Shown in pieces: positions 16,126-22,881 of a stretch of 64,000 nucleotides of DNA. Position 1 is the first letter of the stretch. Each line of letters begins with the position of its first letter. The position numbers and the translations under genes are program-made. This stretch comes from Sphingomicrobium astaxanthinifaciens (GTDB taxonomy: Bacteria > Pseudomonadota > Alphaproteobacteria > Sphingomonadales > Sphingomonadaceae): NCBI RefSeq assembly GCF_022865105.1, contig NZ_JAKNYM010000001.1, positions 372,001 to 436,000 of the forward strand, read 5' to 3'. The notes under the pieces were generated by a model. That model saw only the letters and a program-made list of their open reading frames with translations. It had not been told where the DNA came from and did not search any database.

Positions 16126-16844
16126 GAGAATTCTCCCAAAAATGCCACGTCGCGCGGCAGGGCCATGAAACGCTGGCCGGCGTCGAGCCAGAGCGTCTGC
16201 CCGGTCAGCACCGGGTTGTCGACCAGCGCGTCGAGCGCGGCGAGCAGCTGCGCGGGCTCGACCCCGCGCCCGAGCGGGTTGAGCGCATGGACGCGGCGAA
16301 ATTCCTCGCCGTCCTGGTCGCCCGAGGGCAGCATCAGCGCGGGGGCGATGGCATTGACCCTGATCCCCTGCCCCGCCAGCGCGCGCGCCGCGACCTCGGT
16401 CAGTCCCGCGAGCGCGGCCTTCGACAGCGTATAGCTTACATGGTCGGGGTTGGGCGCGGCCAGCTTGTTGTCGAGGATGTTGACGATCGACCGGTCGCCC
16501 GCCCCGCCCGCCTTCGCGAAGGCGCTCGACAGCAGGTAGGGCGCGCGCGCGTTGATCGCCATCATGCGCTCGAACATCGCCGCATCGGGCGCGCCGAGGT
16601 CGTCATGGTCGAATGCCGCGGCATTGTTGACGAGCAGGTCGCAGCCCCCCTCGAGCTGCGCGAACAAGCTCTCGCCGATATCGGGTCTTGCAAGATCGCC
16701 GCTGACCTTGAGGCAGCCGTCCGGCACCGCGTCGTTCTCCTCGCGCACGTGCGCGTACACGCGCCAGCCTGCGCCATCGAGATGCGCGGCGATGGCGGCG
16801 CCGATGCGATGGCGCGCGCCGGTGACGAGGGCGGTTCGGGTCAT
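16122..16844 (-). CDS. Pteridine-reductase-like SDR oxidoreductase
   Basis: A 240-residue short-chain dehydrogenase. The nucleotide-binding motif is TGARHRIG (residues 8-15), the TGxRxxxG form known from PTR1/FolM pteridine reductases rather than the common TGxxxGIG. In the active site the usual Ser is replaced by Asp125 (in VNILDN), 13 residues before Tyr138 of the YTLSK motif (Lys142). That Asp and this spacing match PTR1-type enzymes. It is likely to reduce dihydropterins (dihydromonapterin or dihydrofolate) with NADPH. It is translationally coupled to folB. The start at 16844 drops an N-terminal extension that has no family match. Confidence 0.82.
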   Translation of the reverse strand: MTRTALVTGARHRIGAAIAAHLDGAGWRVYAHVREENDAVPDGCLKVSGDLARPDIGESLFAQLEGGCDLLVNNAAAFDHDDLGAPDAAMFERMMAINARAPYLLSSAFAKAGGAGDRSIVNILDNKLAAPNPDHVSYTLSKAALAGLTEVAARALAGQGIRVNAIAPALMLPSGDQDGEEFRRVHALNPLGRGVEPAQLLAALDALVDNPVLTGQTLWLDAGQRFMALPRDVAFLGEFS

Positions 16845-16948
16845 CGCCTTCGCAGCTAGCCGCCACCCGGGCGCGGCGCAACCATGGGCCAAGGTCGCAG
16901 CGGCAACGCCCTAGGCAACAGCGCGCTCTTGGCGCTAGGGGGGAGCCG

Positions 16949-17512
16949 ATGCCCGAGACCCGCCCTCCCGCCGACTTCGACAGCTCGAGCCTCGCCGCGC
17001 TCGCCGCCCGCCTCGAGGAGACGGGGTCGCCGCCCCCGGTCGAGCAATGGGACCCGCCCCATTGCGGCGACAGCGAGATGGTCATCACCGCCGACGGGAC
17101 CTGGCTCCACCAGGGCCGCCCGATCACCCGCCCCGCGATGGTCCGCCTTTTCGCCTCGGTGTTGCGCCGCGAAGACGACGGCAGCTACGTCCTCGTCACT
17201 CCGGTCGAGAAGCTCGCGATCACCGTCGAGCGCACCCCCTTTCGCGCCGTCGCGATGAAGAGCGAGGGCGAGGGCAAGGACCGCACCCTCGCTTTCCGCC
17301 TCGACACCGGCGAGACCGTGATCGCCGGCCCCGACCATCCGCTCCGCATCGAGGCGACGCCCGAGGGCCCCTCGCCGCGCCTCCTCGTGCGCGGGCGGCT
17401 CGAGGCCGAGATCGCGCGCCCCGTCTATTACGAGCTCGCCGAACTGGCGCTCGCCGAGGGGGCCGACCCGCCCGGCATCTGGTCGGACGGCGCCTTCTTC
17501 GCGCTGGCATGA
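16949..17512 (+). CDS. DUF1285-family protein
   Basis: A 187-residue soluble protein of the DUF1285 family, function unknown. Recognisable blocks are EQWDPPHCGDSEMVITADGTW and LVTPVEKLAITVERTPF, predicted beta-rich. A GGGGGGAG ribosome binding site precedes the ATG. Its TGA overlaps the ATG of the NUDIX gene (ATGA), and that gene overlaps the CCA-transferase gene in the same way, so the three should be made together. I know of no proven biochemical role. Confidence 0.85.
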   Translation: MPETRPPADFDSSSLAALAARLEETGSPPPVEQWDPPHCGDSEMVITADGTWLHQGRPITRPAMVRLFASVLRREDDGSYVLVTPVEKLAITVERTPFRAVAMKSEGEGKDRTLAFRLDTGETVIAGPDHPLRIEATPEGPSPRLLVRGRLEAEIARPVYYELAELALAEGADPPGIWSDGAFFALA

Positions 17513-18090
17513 GCCTCTACGACCGCCTTGCCGCCGCGCTCGCGCGCCCCGCGCCCGACCTCACGCGCGCGGCCGACCTCGACCCGCACGAATGGCCCGA
17601 GGCGCGCCCCGCCGCCGTCCTCGTCCCCGTCGTCGAGCGCGCGCACGACCCCGGCATCCTCCTCACCCGCCGCAACGCCGCGATGCGGACCCATGCCGGG
17701 CAGGTCAGCTTCCCCGGCGGGCGGATCGATCCGGGCGAGGATGCGGTCGCCGCCGCACTGCGCGAGGCCGAGGAGGAAATCGCCTTGCCCCGCGCCGACG
17801 TGCGCCTCGTCGGCGCCTTCGACGCCTATGTCACCGGCACCGGCTATGTCGTCACCCCGGTGCTCGGGCTGGTGCCCCCCGACCTGCCGCTGGTCCCCAA
17901 CCCCGCCGAGGTCGAGCAGCTGTTCGAGGTGCCGATGCGCGTCCTCCTCGACCCCGCGCGCCAGCGCGAGGAAGAAAGTGCTTGGCGTGGGCGCCAAAGA
18001 CGCTACTGGCGCATTCACTATCGCGACTATGACATCTGGGGAGCCACCGCGGCGATGATCGTGAACCTCACGCGCCGCCTCACGCCATGA
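17509..18090 (+). CDS. NUDIX hydrolase, CoA pyrophosphatase type
   Basis: A 193-residue NUDIX protein. The NUDIX box is complete: GGRIDPGEDAVAAALREAEE with the REAEEE metal-binding core. The flanking features fit the CoA pyrophosphatase (NudL-like) subfamily: LLTRRNAAMRTHAGQVSFPGG just before the box. It should split CoA into 4'-phosphopantetheine and 3',5'-ADP using Mg/Mn. It is the middle gene of a three-gene cluster with ATGA overlaps at both ends. Confidence 0.88.
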   Translation: MSLYDRLAAALARPAPDLTRAADLDPHEWPEARPAAVLVPVVERAHDPGILLTRRNAAMRTHAGQVSFPGGRIDPGEDAVAAALREAEEEIALPRADVRLVGAFDAYVTGTGYVVTPVLGLVPPDLPLVPNPAEVEQLFEVPMRVLLDPARQREEESAWRGRQRRYWRIHYRDYDIWGATAAMIVNLTRRLTP

Positions 18091-19304
18091 CGTTCGATCC
18101 TGCCCCGTTCCTCGCCCGTCCCGGCGTTCCCGAACTGCTCGCCGCGCTCAAGGTGGAGGCCGACGGCGTGCGCTTCGTCGGCGGCGCCGTGCGCGACGCG
18201 ATCCTCGGCGCGCCGGTGTCCGACCTCGACGTCGCCACCGTGTTCGAACCGCCGCGCGTCATCGGCTATCTCGAAGAGGCGGGCATCAAGGCGGTGCCCA
18301 CGGGGATCGAGCATGGCACCATCACCGCGGTCTCCAAGGGCACCGTCGTCGAGGTCACCACGCTGCGCGCCGATGTCGAGACCGACGGGCGGCGCGCCAC
18401 CGTCGCCTTCACCACCGACTGGGCGCAGGACGCGGCGCGGCGCGATTTCACGATCAACGCGCTCTACGCCGATCCGCGCACCGGCGAGGTCGCCGACTTC
18501 CACGGCGGGCTCGACGATCTGGCGGCGCGCCGCGTCCGCTTCATCGGCGACCCGCACGCGCGCATCGCCGAGGACCATCTGCGCATCCTGCGCTTCTTCC
18601 GCTTCCATGCGCGCTTCGCCGAGGGCGCCCCCGATGCCGACGGGCTCGCCGCCTGCGCCGAGATGGCCAACACGCTCAAGTCGCTCTCGCGCGAGCGCAT
18701 CGCCGACGAACTGCTCAAGCTGCTCGCGCTGCCCGACCCCCACGCCACCGTCGCGGTCATGCAGGACCACGGCATCTTCGATCCCGTCCTCCCCGAGATC
18801 GACGCCGCCGGGGTCGAGCGCCTCAGGCAGCTCCTCGCCTTCGAGCGCGAGGCAGGGCGCAAGTTCCGCCCGATTCGCCGGCTTGCCGCGCTGCTGCCGC
18901 GCGATCCCGATGTCGCGCGCGAGGTGGCCAGCCGCCTCAAATTCTCCAAGGAGCAGCGCGACCGCCTGTCCTCGGCCGCGGTCCCCGCCGAGGGGTCGGC
19001 GCGCGAGCTCGCCTATCGCCTCGGCCCGCTCTACGCGATCGACCGCATCGCGCTGACCCCGTGGTGGGAAAGCGCCTCGGGGCGCAGCCGCGCCGACGCG
19101 GTCCGCTACATCGAGCGCTGGGAGGTGCCCCGGCTGCCGGTCAAGGGCGGCGACCTCATCGCCATGGGGCTCGCCCCCGGCCCCGCGGTCGCGCGCACGC
19201 TGCGCGCCATCGAGAACGAATGGATCGAGCACGACTTCGCCGATGACAGCGCGTTCGACGCCATCGTCGAGCGCCACCTCGCGAACGCGCGCCGCGAGGC
19301 CTAG
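18087..19304 (+). CDS. CCA tRNA nucleotidyltransferase / poly(A) polymerase family
   Basis: A 405-residue class II nucleotidyltransferase. The head has GGAVRDAILG (from residue 32) and the metal-binding SDLDVAT (Asp46, Asp48), followed by RRDFTINALYAD, the family's second signature, and the ERI-like RERIADELLKLL of the neck. It should add or repair the CCA end of tRNAs. Many alphaproteobacteria have this short form without an HD domain, and none is visible here. It is the last gene of the DUF1285-NUDIX-CCA operon; its TAG stop shares CTAG (19301-19304) with the convergent small membrane protein gene. Confidence 0.9.
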   Translation: MTFDPAPFLARPGVPELLAALKVEADGVRFVGGAVRDAILGAPVSDLDVATVFEPPRVIGYLEEAGIKAVPTGIEHGTITAVSKGTVVEVTTLRADVETDGRRATVAFTTDWAQDAARRDFTINALYADPRTGEVADFHGGLDDLAARRVRFIGDPHARIAEDHLRILRFFRFHARFAEGAPDADGLAACAEMANTLKSLSRERIADELLKLLALPDPHATVAVMQDHGIFDPVLPEIDAAGVERLRQLLAFEREAGRKFRPIRRLAALLPRDPDVAREVASRLKFSKEQRDRLSSAAVPAEGSARELAYRLGPLYAIDRIALTPWWESASGRSRADAVRYIERWEVPRLPVKGGDLIAMGLAPGPAVARTLRAIENEWIEHDFADDSAFDAIVERHLANARREA

Positions 19305-19675
19305 TCGCCGCGCTTGGCCGCGAGCTGATATTCGATCAGCTTGAGTTCGCGCATCACGCGGTTGATGTGCATCTGCGGCCACAGCGCCATCTTCGACACC
19401 AGCGAGCCGAGCAGCAGCACCGCCGCGGGCAGCCCCCATTGCAGCGCCTCGAGCACGTCGTCCGCGGCGAAGAAGTTCAGCGCCATCCACACCCCGGCGA
19501 CGAACATGATCAGCTGGCTCACCAGCAGTACCATGCTCGGCCAGCCGGTGCGCCCGCGAAACAGCGCCATCGCCTGCGCGACATAGCCGGGTTCGCTCGC
19601 CTCCCACTGCCGGATCAGCTCGTCTTCCTCCTCGCGCAGGAGATGCGCGATTCTGCGATCGAGATCGGTCATCAT
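19301..19675 (-). CDS. Small two-helix membrane protein coupled to an ECF sigma factor (DUF6768-like)
   Basis: A 124-residue protein with an acidic N-terminal ~45 residues, two membrane segments (~48-68 and ~78-98) and a charged C-terminal helix (RVMRELKLIEYQLAAKRGD). It resembles the DUF6768 family as I remember it. Its start overlaps the stop of the sigma factor gene (ATGA at 19672-19675; a second Met follows at once), so production is coupled. No zinc anti-sigma HxxxCxxC motif is present. Coupling and membrane location suggest an anti-sigma-like role, which is inference. Confidence 0.7.
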   Translation of the reverse strand: MMTDLDRRIAHLLREEEDELIRQWEASEPGYVAQAMALFRGRTGWPSMVLLVSQLIMFVAGVWMALNFFAADDVLEALQWGLPAAVLLLGSLVSKMALWPQMHINRVMRELKLIEYQLAAKRGD

Positions 19676-20232
19676 TCTTCTCCTTCCAGCGCCGCGCGCA
19701 ACGCCGCGCGGCCATGCATCAGCCGGGTCTTGACGGTGCCCGGCGGCACCCCGAGCGCATGGGCGATCTCGATCACGCTCATGTCCTCGAAATAGAATAG
19801 TCGCAGCGCCGCCGCCTTGCCCGGCGACAGCGCGCCCAGCGCCGCGACCAGCCGGGCGCGGTCATCGCCCGCACCCGCCGCGGCGGGCGCGGGCTCGGGC
19901 GCGGGCACGGCGGCGATCGCCGCATCGAGCGCGCGGCGGCGCTGCGCGCGATCGATCGCCCGCGCGCACTGCCGCGTCACGATGCGATAGGCGAAGGTGC
20001 CGAAGGCGCGCTCCTCGCGCAGGCTCGGCAGCGCCTGCCAGATGGCCGCCCAGCTGGCCTGCACGACATCGCCGGCGCGCGGGTCGGCGCCGAGCAGGCG
20101 CCGCGCGTGGCCGAGCAGTCGGGGCTGCCAGCGGCGCACCAGCGCGCTCGCTAGCCGCGCCTCCCCGGCGCGGGCGCCGGCGACCAGCCAGCCGTCGAGC
20201 GCGCGGCCCTCGAGACGATCCTCACCCTGCAT
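19672..20232 (-). CDS. ECF-type RNA polymerase sigma factor
   Basis: About 186 residues when started at the ATG at 20232; an in-frame start at 20268 would add 12. Region 2 is the segment HARRLLGADPRAGDVVQASW through FAYRIVTRQCARAIDRAQRRR. Region 4 is a helix-turn-helix (MSVIEIAHALGVPPGTVKTR). An Ala/Pro-rich linker separates them. It directs RNA polymerase to a small regulon, unknown here. It is followed, with a 4-base overlap, by a membrane protein that may control it. I see no autoregulatory promoter with confidence. Confidence 0.88.
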   Translation of the reverse strand: MQGEDRLEGRALDGWLVAGARAGEARLASALVRRWQPRLLGHARRLLGADPRAGDVVQASWAAIWQALPSLREERAFGTFAYRIVTRQCARAIDRAQRRRALDAAIAAVPAPEPAPAAAGAGDDRARLVAALGALSPGKAAALRLFYFEDMSVIEIAHALGVPPGTVKTRLMHGRAALRAALEGEE

Positions 20233-20362
20233 GACCAGATGGTGCCCCCAACCCGCGCGGCGGTTCAATCGAGCCCCAAAAAAATCGCCTGTCGAGGGCG
20301 CTACGTCGCCTGTCGGGGGCGCCAGGTCGCGGGCCCCGGGCGCCGGGAGGTGCCGCGGCGGC

Positions 20363-20689
20363 TCAGGCCGGGGGTTCGGCGGGGCCGGTGAAGCGCAACC
20401 CCGCCTCGTCGCCGAGCGCCCAGCGCACCTGCGCGGGATAATCGCCCGAGCGACCGACCCGGAGCCGGACCTCTTCGCCGATTATCGGCGTGCCGTCGGT
20501 CTTGAGCCGGCAGCCATCGGCCGACAGGTCGATGACCGTCACTTTGCTTTCGACTCCGTCGCTGGCGACCAGCACGCCGTCGTGATTGACTTCGATCCGC
20601 TTGGCCCTTTTGACCTCGCCTGGTTTGCGGCGCATGTGGCGTTCCCCCATCGGTGCTTCGGGAAAATCTGCCGGAAACTTGAGCATCAC
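20363..20689 (-). CDS. PilZ-domain protein (copy 1)
   Basis: A protein of up to 108 residues consisting of a single PilZ domain, the c-di-GMP receptor fold. The second PilZ motif is intact (DLSADG, the D/NxSxxG pattern). The first motif reads KRAKR, so the leading Arg of canonical RxxxR is Lys. Internal Met codons at residues 14 and 19 are alternative starts. It is a close paralogue of the PilZ gene at 20740-21021 (shared DGCRL-TDG, LRVGR and GDEAG-RF blocks) and lies behind an EAL phosphodiesterase gene, pointing to c-di-GMP signalling. Confidence 0.85.
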   Translation of the reverse strand: MMLKFPADFPEAPMGERHMRRKPGEVKRAKRIEVNHDGVLVASDGVESKVTVIDLSADGCRLKTDGTPIIGEEVRLRVGRSGDYPAQVRWALGDEAGLRFTGPAEPPA

Positions 20690-20739
20690 GCAACTCTTAA
20701 TTAAACTGGATCAGTTAATTTCGGAACAGCAACGACCGC

Positions 20740-21021
20740 TCAGTCGAGCCGCGGCGGGGTGGCGAAGCGCACCCCCGCCTCGTCCCCCTGCACCCACGCC
20801 ACGACGCCCGCGAGCGGGGCTTCGCGACCGACCCGCAGGCTGACCGCTTCGCCCGCGATGAGCGAGCCGTCGGTCGACAGCCGGCACCCGTCCTTCGACA
20901 AGTCACGCACGACCACCGCGACCCGCCCGCCATCGCTATCGGTGAGCTCGGCGGGCGCGGCGAGGTCGATCCGGACCGCGCGCGCGGGGCCGCGGGGCGC
21001 GGCGAAGTCGCTATCGGCCAT
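20740..21021 (-). CDS. PilZ-domain protein (copy 2)
   Basis: A 93-residue single PilZ domain. DLSKDG fits the D/NxSxxG motif, but the RxxxR position reads ARAVR, with Ala replacing the first Arg, so c-di-GMP binding may be weakened. The start at 21021 (MADSDFAAPRG) overlaps the end of the EAL gene by 11 bases, so it is translated from the same mRNA. It is the tandem paralogue of the gene at 20363-20689, 50 bases upstream of it in the operon. Confidence 0.82.
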   Translation of the reverse strand: MADSDFAAPRGPARAVRIDLAAPAELTDSDGGRVAVVVRDLSKDGCRLSTDGSLIAGEAVSLRVGREAPLAGVVAWVQGDEAGVRFATPPRLD

Positions 21022-22798
21022 GCCGCACCCGTCGCGCCGGGCTGCTGTCGATCCGCCCCTCGCGCAGCGCCATTTCCTCGCGCGCGCGCCAGAAGGCGAG
21101 CGCGCGCCGCGCATCGACCGCGCGCGAGAAATAGAAGCCCTGACCGTGGGCGCAGCCGAGGGTGGCCAGCGTGGTCGCCAGCTCGCAGCTCTCGATCCCC
21201 TCGGCGGTGGTCTTCATCCCGAGCGCGTGCGCCAGCCCGAGGATCGCGCGTACGATGGCGATGCTGTCGGCATCGGATAGCATGCCCTTGATGAAGCGCT
21301 GGTCGATTTTGAGCAGGTCGATGGGGAGCCGCTGGAGATAGGCGAGGCTCGAATAGCCGGTGCCGAAATCGTCCATCGCGAGGTTGGCGTCGAGCCCCTT
21401 GATCTGTTCGAACACGCGGGTCGCGCGCATCGGGTCCTGGACGATCGCGCTCTCGGTCAGCTCGATGGTCAGCCGCTCGCCGCCCAGCCGGTGCGCGCGC
21501 AACGCGCCGTCGACCATCGCCGAGACATCGTCGCGCGCCACCTGGATCGCCGACAGGTTGACCGACAGCGACAGCGGCAGCGCGTCGCCCTCGGCATCGT
21601 CCCAGCTCGCCAGCGTGCGCGCGGCGCGGTCCATCGCCCAGCGGCCGAGGTCGAGGATCAGCCCGCTTTCCTCGGCCACCGGGATGAATTCGCTCGGCCC
21701 GATGTTGCCGCGGTCGGGGTGGTGCCAGCGCGCCAGCGCCTCGAACCCGGTGACCCGCCCGGTCTCCAGCTCGACCAGCGGCTGGTAGGCGAGGTCGAGC
21801 TCGTCGCGCTCGAGCGCGCGGCGCAGCTCGGTCTCGATCGAGAAGCGCCGCCGCGCCGCGATCGCCTGCTCGGGCTCGTAGAGGGTCGGCCGGCGGTTGG
21901 CCTTGGCCTGCTTGACCGCGAACTGGGCGTGGCGGAAGATTTCCTCGCCGTCCTCGCCGAAGTCGAGCAGCGCCAGCCCGATCGCGCCGTCGACCCGGAT
22001 GTCGAGGTCGGACAGGGTGAAGGGTTCCTCGATCAGCCGCGCGACGCGCTCGGCGGCGGCGATCGCGTCGCTCGCCCCGCCCTTGAGCGAGAAGAGGATG
22101 CCGAACTCGTTGCCCCCGACGCGCGCCAGCATGTCGCCCTCGCGCAGCCCGCCGACGAGGCGGCTGGCGAAACTGATCAGCAATTCGTCGCCGACCACCG
22201 AGCCCATCGACTGGTTGATCCGCGAGAAGCGCAGCAGGTCGATGAGCAGGACCGCATAGCCCTCGGCGCGCGCGGGATCGCTCGCGATCGCCTCGATCGC
22301 GTCGGTGAAGGCGAGGCGGTTGGGCAGCCCGGTGAGCGAGCATTGCAGCATCTGGTCCTTGAGGTGCTGCTGGGCGCGACGTTCCTGCGTCTCCTCGACC
22401 AGGCTGAGGAGCCCGCGCCCGCGGCCCTCGTGATCGGGCAGCGGGGCCATCTTGAGCCGGAAATAGCGGGTGCGCACCCCCGAGCCGTCCTGCCGCTCCA
22501 TCTCGTCGGGGGCGGTCCCGGGATGTTCGAGGAAGCGGTCGATGAAGGCACCGATCGGCCCGTCGGCGGCGGCGCGCAGGATGGCGCATCGGTCGAGATG
22601 GGGGTTGCCCCCGGTGATCGTCTCGACAAAGCGCGGGTTCCACGCGTCGAGCCCCAGCGTGCCGTCGGCGGTGCGGCTCACCACCGCGGCCGCGATCGGC
22701 AGCGCACACAGCAATTCATGGTCGCCCGTCACGCCGGGATCGACGAGCGAGGCGGGGGGCGCGGCGGGCGCCGGGACATGGGGCATCGAGGCCTGCAT
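21011..22798 (-). CDS. PAS-GGDEF-EAL protein, c-di-GMP phosphodiesterase with degenerate GGDEF
   Basis: A 595-residue cytoplasmic signalling protein. A PAS-like domain (~20-145) precedes a GGDEF domain (~150-310) whose active-site motif is GGNEF (residues 228-232), an Asp-to-Asn change expected to kill or cut cyclase activity. The EAL domain (~325-580) is complete: FEALARWHHP, VNLSAIQ, ELTESA, MDDFGTGYSSLAYLQ, KIDQRFIKG and AEGIE. It should hydrolyse c-di-GMP, with the GGDEF perhaps sensing GTP. The start is ATG 22798 (an upstream TTG is in frame). Two PilZ genes follow it. Confidence 0.88.
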   Translation of the reverse strand: MQASMPHVPAPAAPPASLVDPGVTGDHELLCALPIAAAVVSRTADGTLGLDAWNPRFVETITGGNPHLDRCAILRAAADGPIGAFIDRFLEHPGTAPDEMERQDGSGVRTRYFRLKMAPLPDHEGRGRGLLSLVEETQERRAQQHLKDQMLQCSLTGLPNRLAFTDAIEAIASDPARAEGYAVLLIDLLRFSRINQSMGSVVGDELLISFASRLVGGLREGDMLARVGGNEFGILFSLKGGASDAIAAAERVARLIEEPFTLSDLDIRVDGAIGLALLDFGEDGEEIFRHAQFAVKQAKANRRPTLYEPEQAIAARRRFSIETELRRALERDELDLAYQPLVELETGRVTGFEALARWHHPDRGNIGPSEFIPVAEESGLILDLGRWAMDRAARTLASWDDAEGDALPLSLSVNLSAIQVARDDVSAMVDGALRAHRLGGERLTIELTESAIVQDPMRATRVFEQIKGLDANLAMDDFGTGYSSLAYLQRLPIDLLKIDQRFIKGMLSDADSIAIVRAILGLAHALGMKTTAEGIESCELATTLATLGCAHGQGFYFSRAVDARRALAFWRAREEMALREGRIDSSPARRVRHGR

Positions 22799-22808
22799 GC
22801 CGTTTCGC

Positions 22809-22826
22809 TTAACCGCCAAGGGTTAA
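22809..22826. promoter_or_regulatory. Inverted repeat TTAACC-N6-GGTTAA upstream of the EAL gene
   Basis: A perfect 6-bp palindromic pair with a 6-base spacer lies 11-28 bases before the ATG of the PAS-GGDEF-EAL gene. The geometry suits a dimeric regulator. The spacing of its TTAA elements (10 bases) does not fit the classical CtrA site (7). Confidence 0.45.
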
Positions 22827-22881
22827 CGCGGGGTATGCAGCGCGCGTTTTTCGCGCTGCCGCCCCGTTCGGCGGGGCCGCG

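Noticed and set aside
22809-22826. CtrA-binding site upstream of the EAL gene
   Set aside because: The two TTAA elements are 10 bases apart, not 7, and the pair is arranged as a palindrome rather than the TTAA-N7-TTAA direct pattern. It is kept only as an unnamed inverted repeat.
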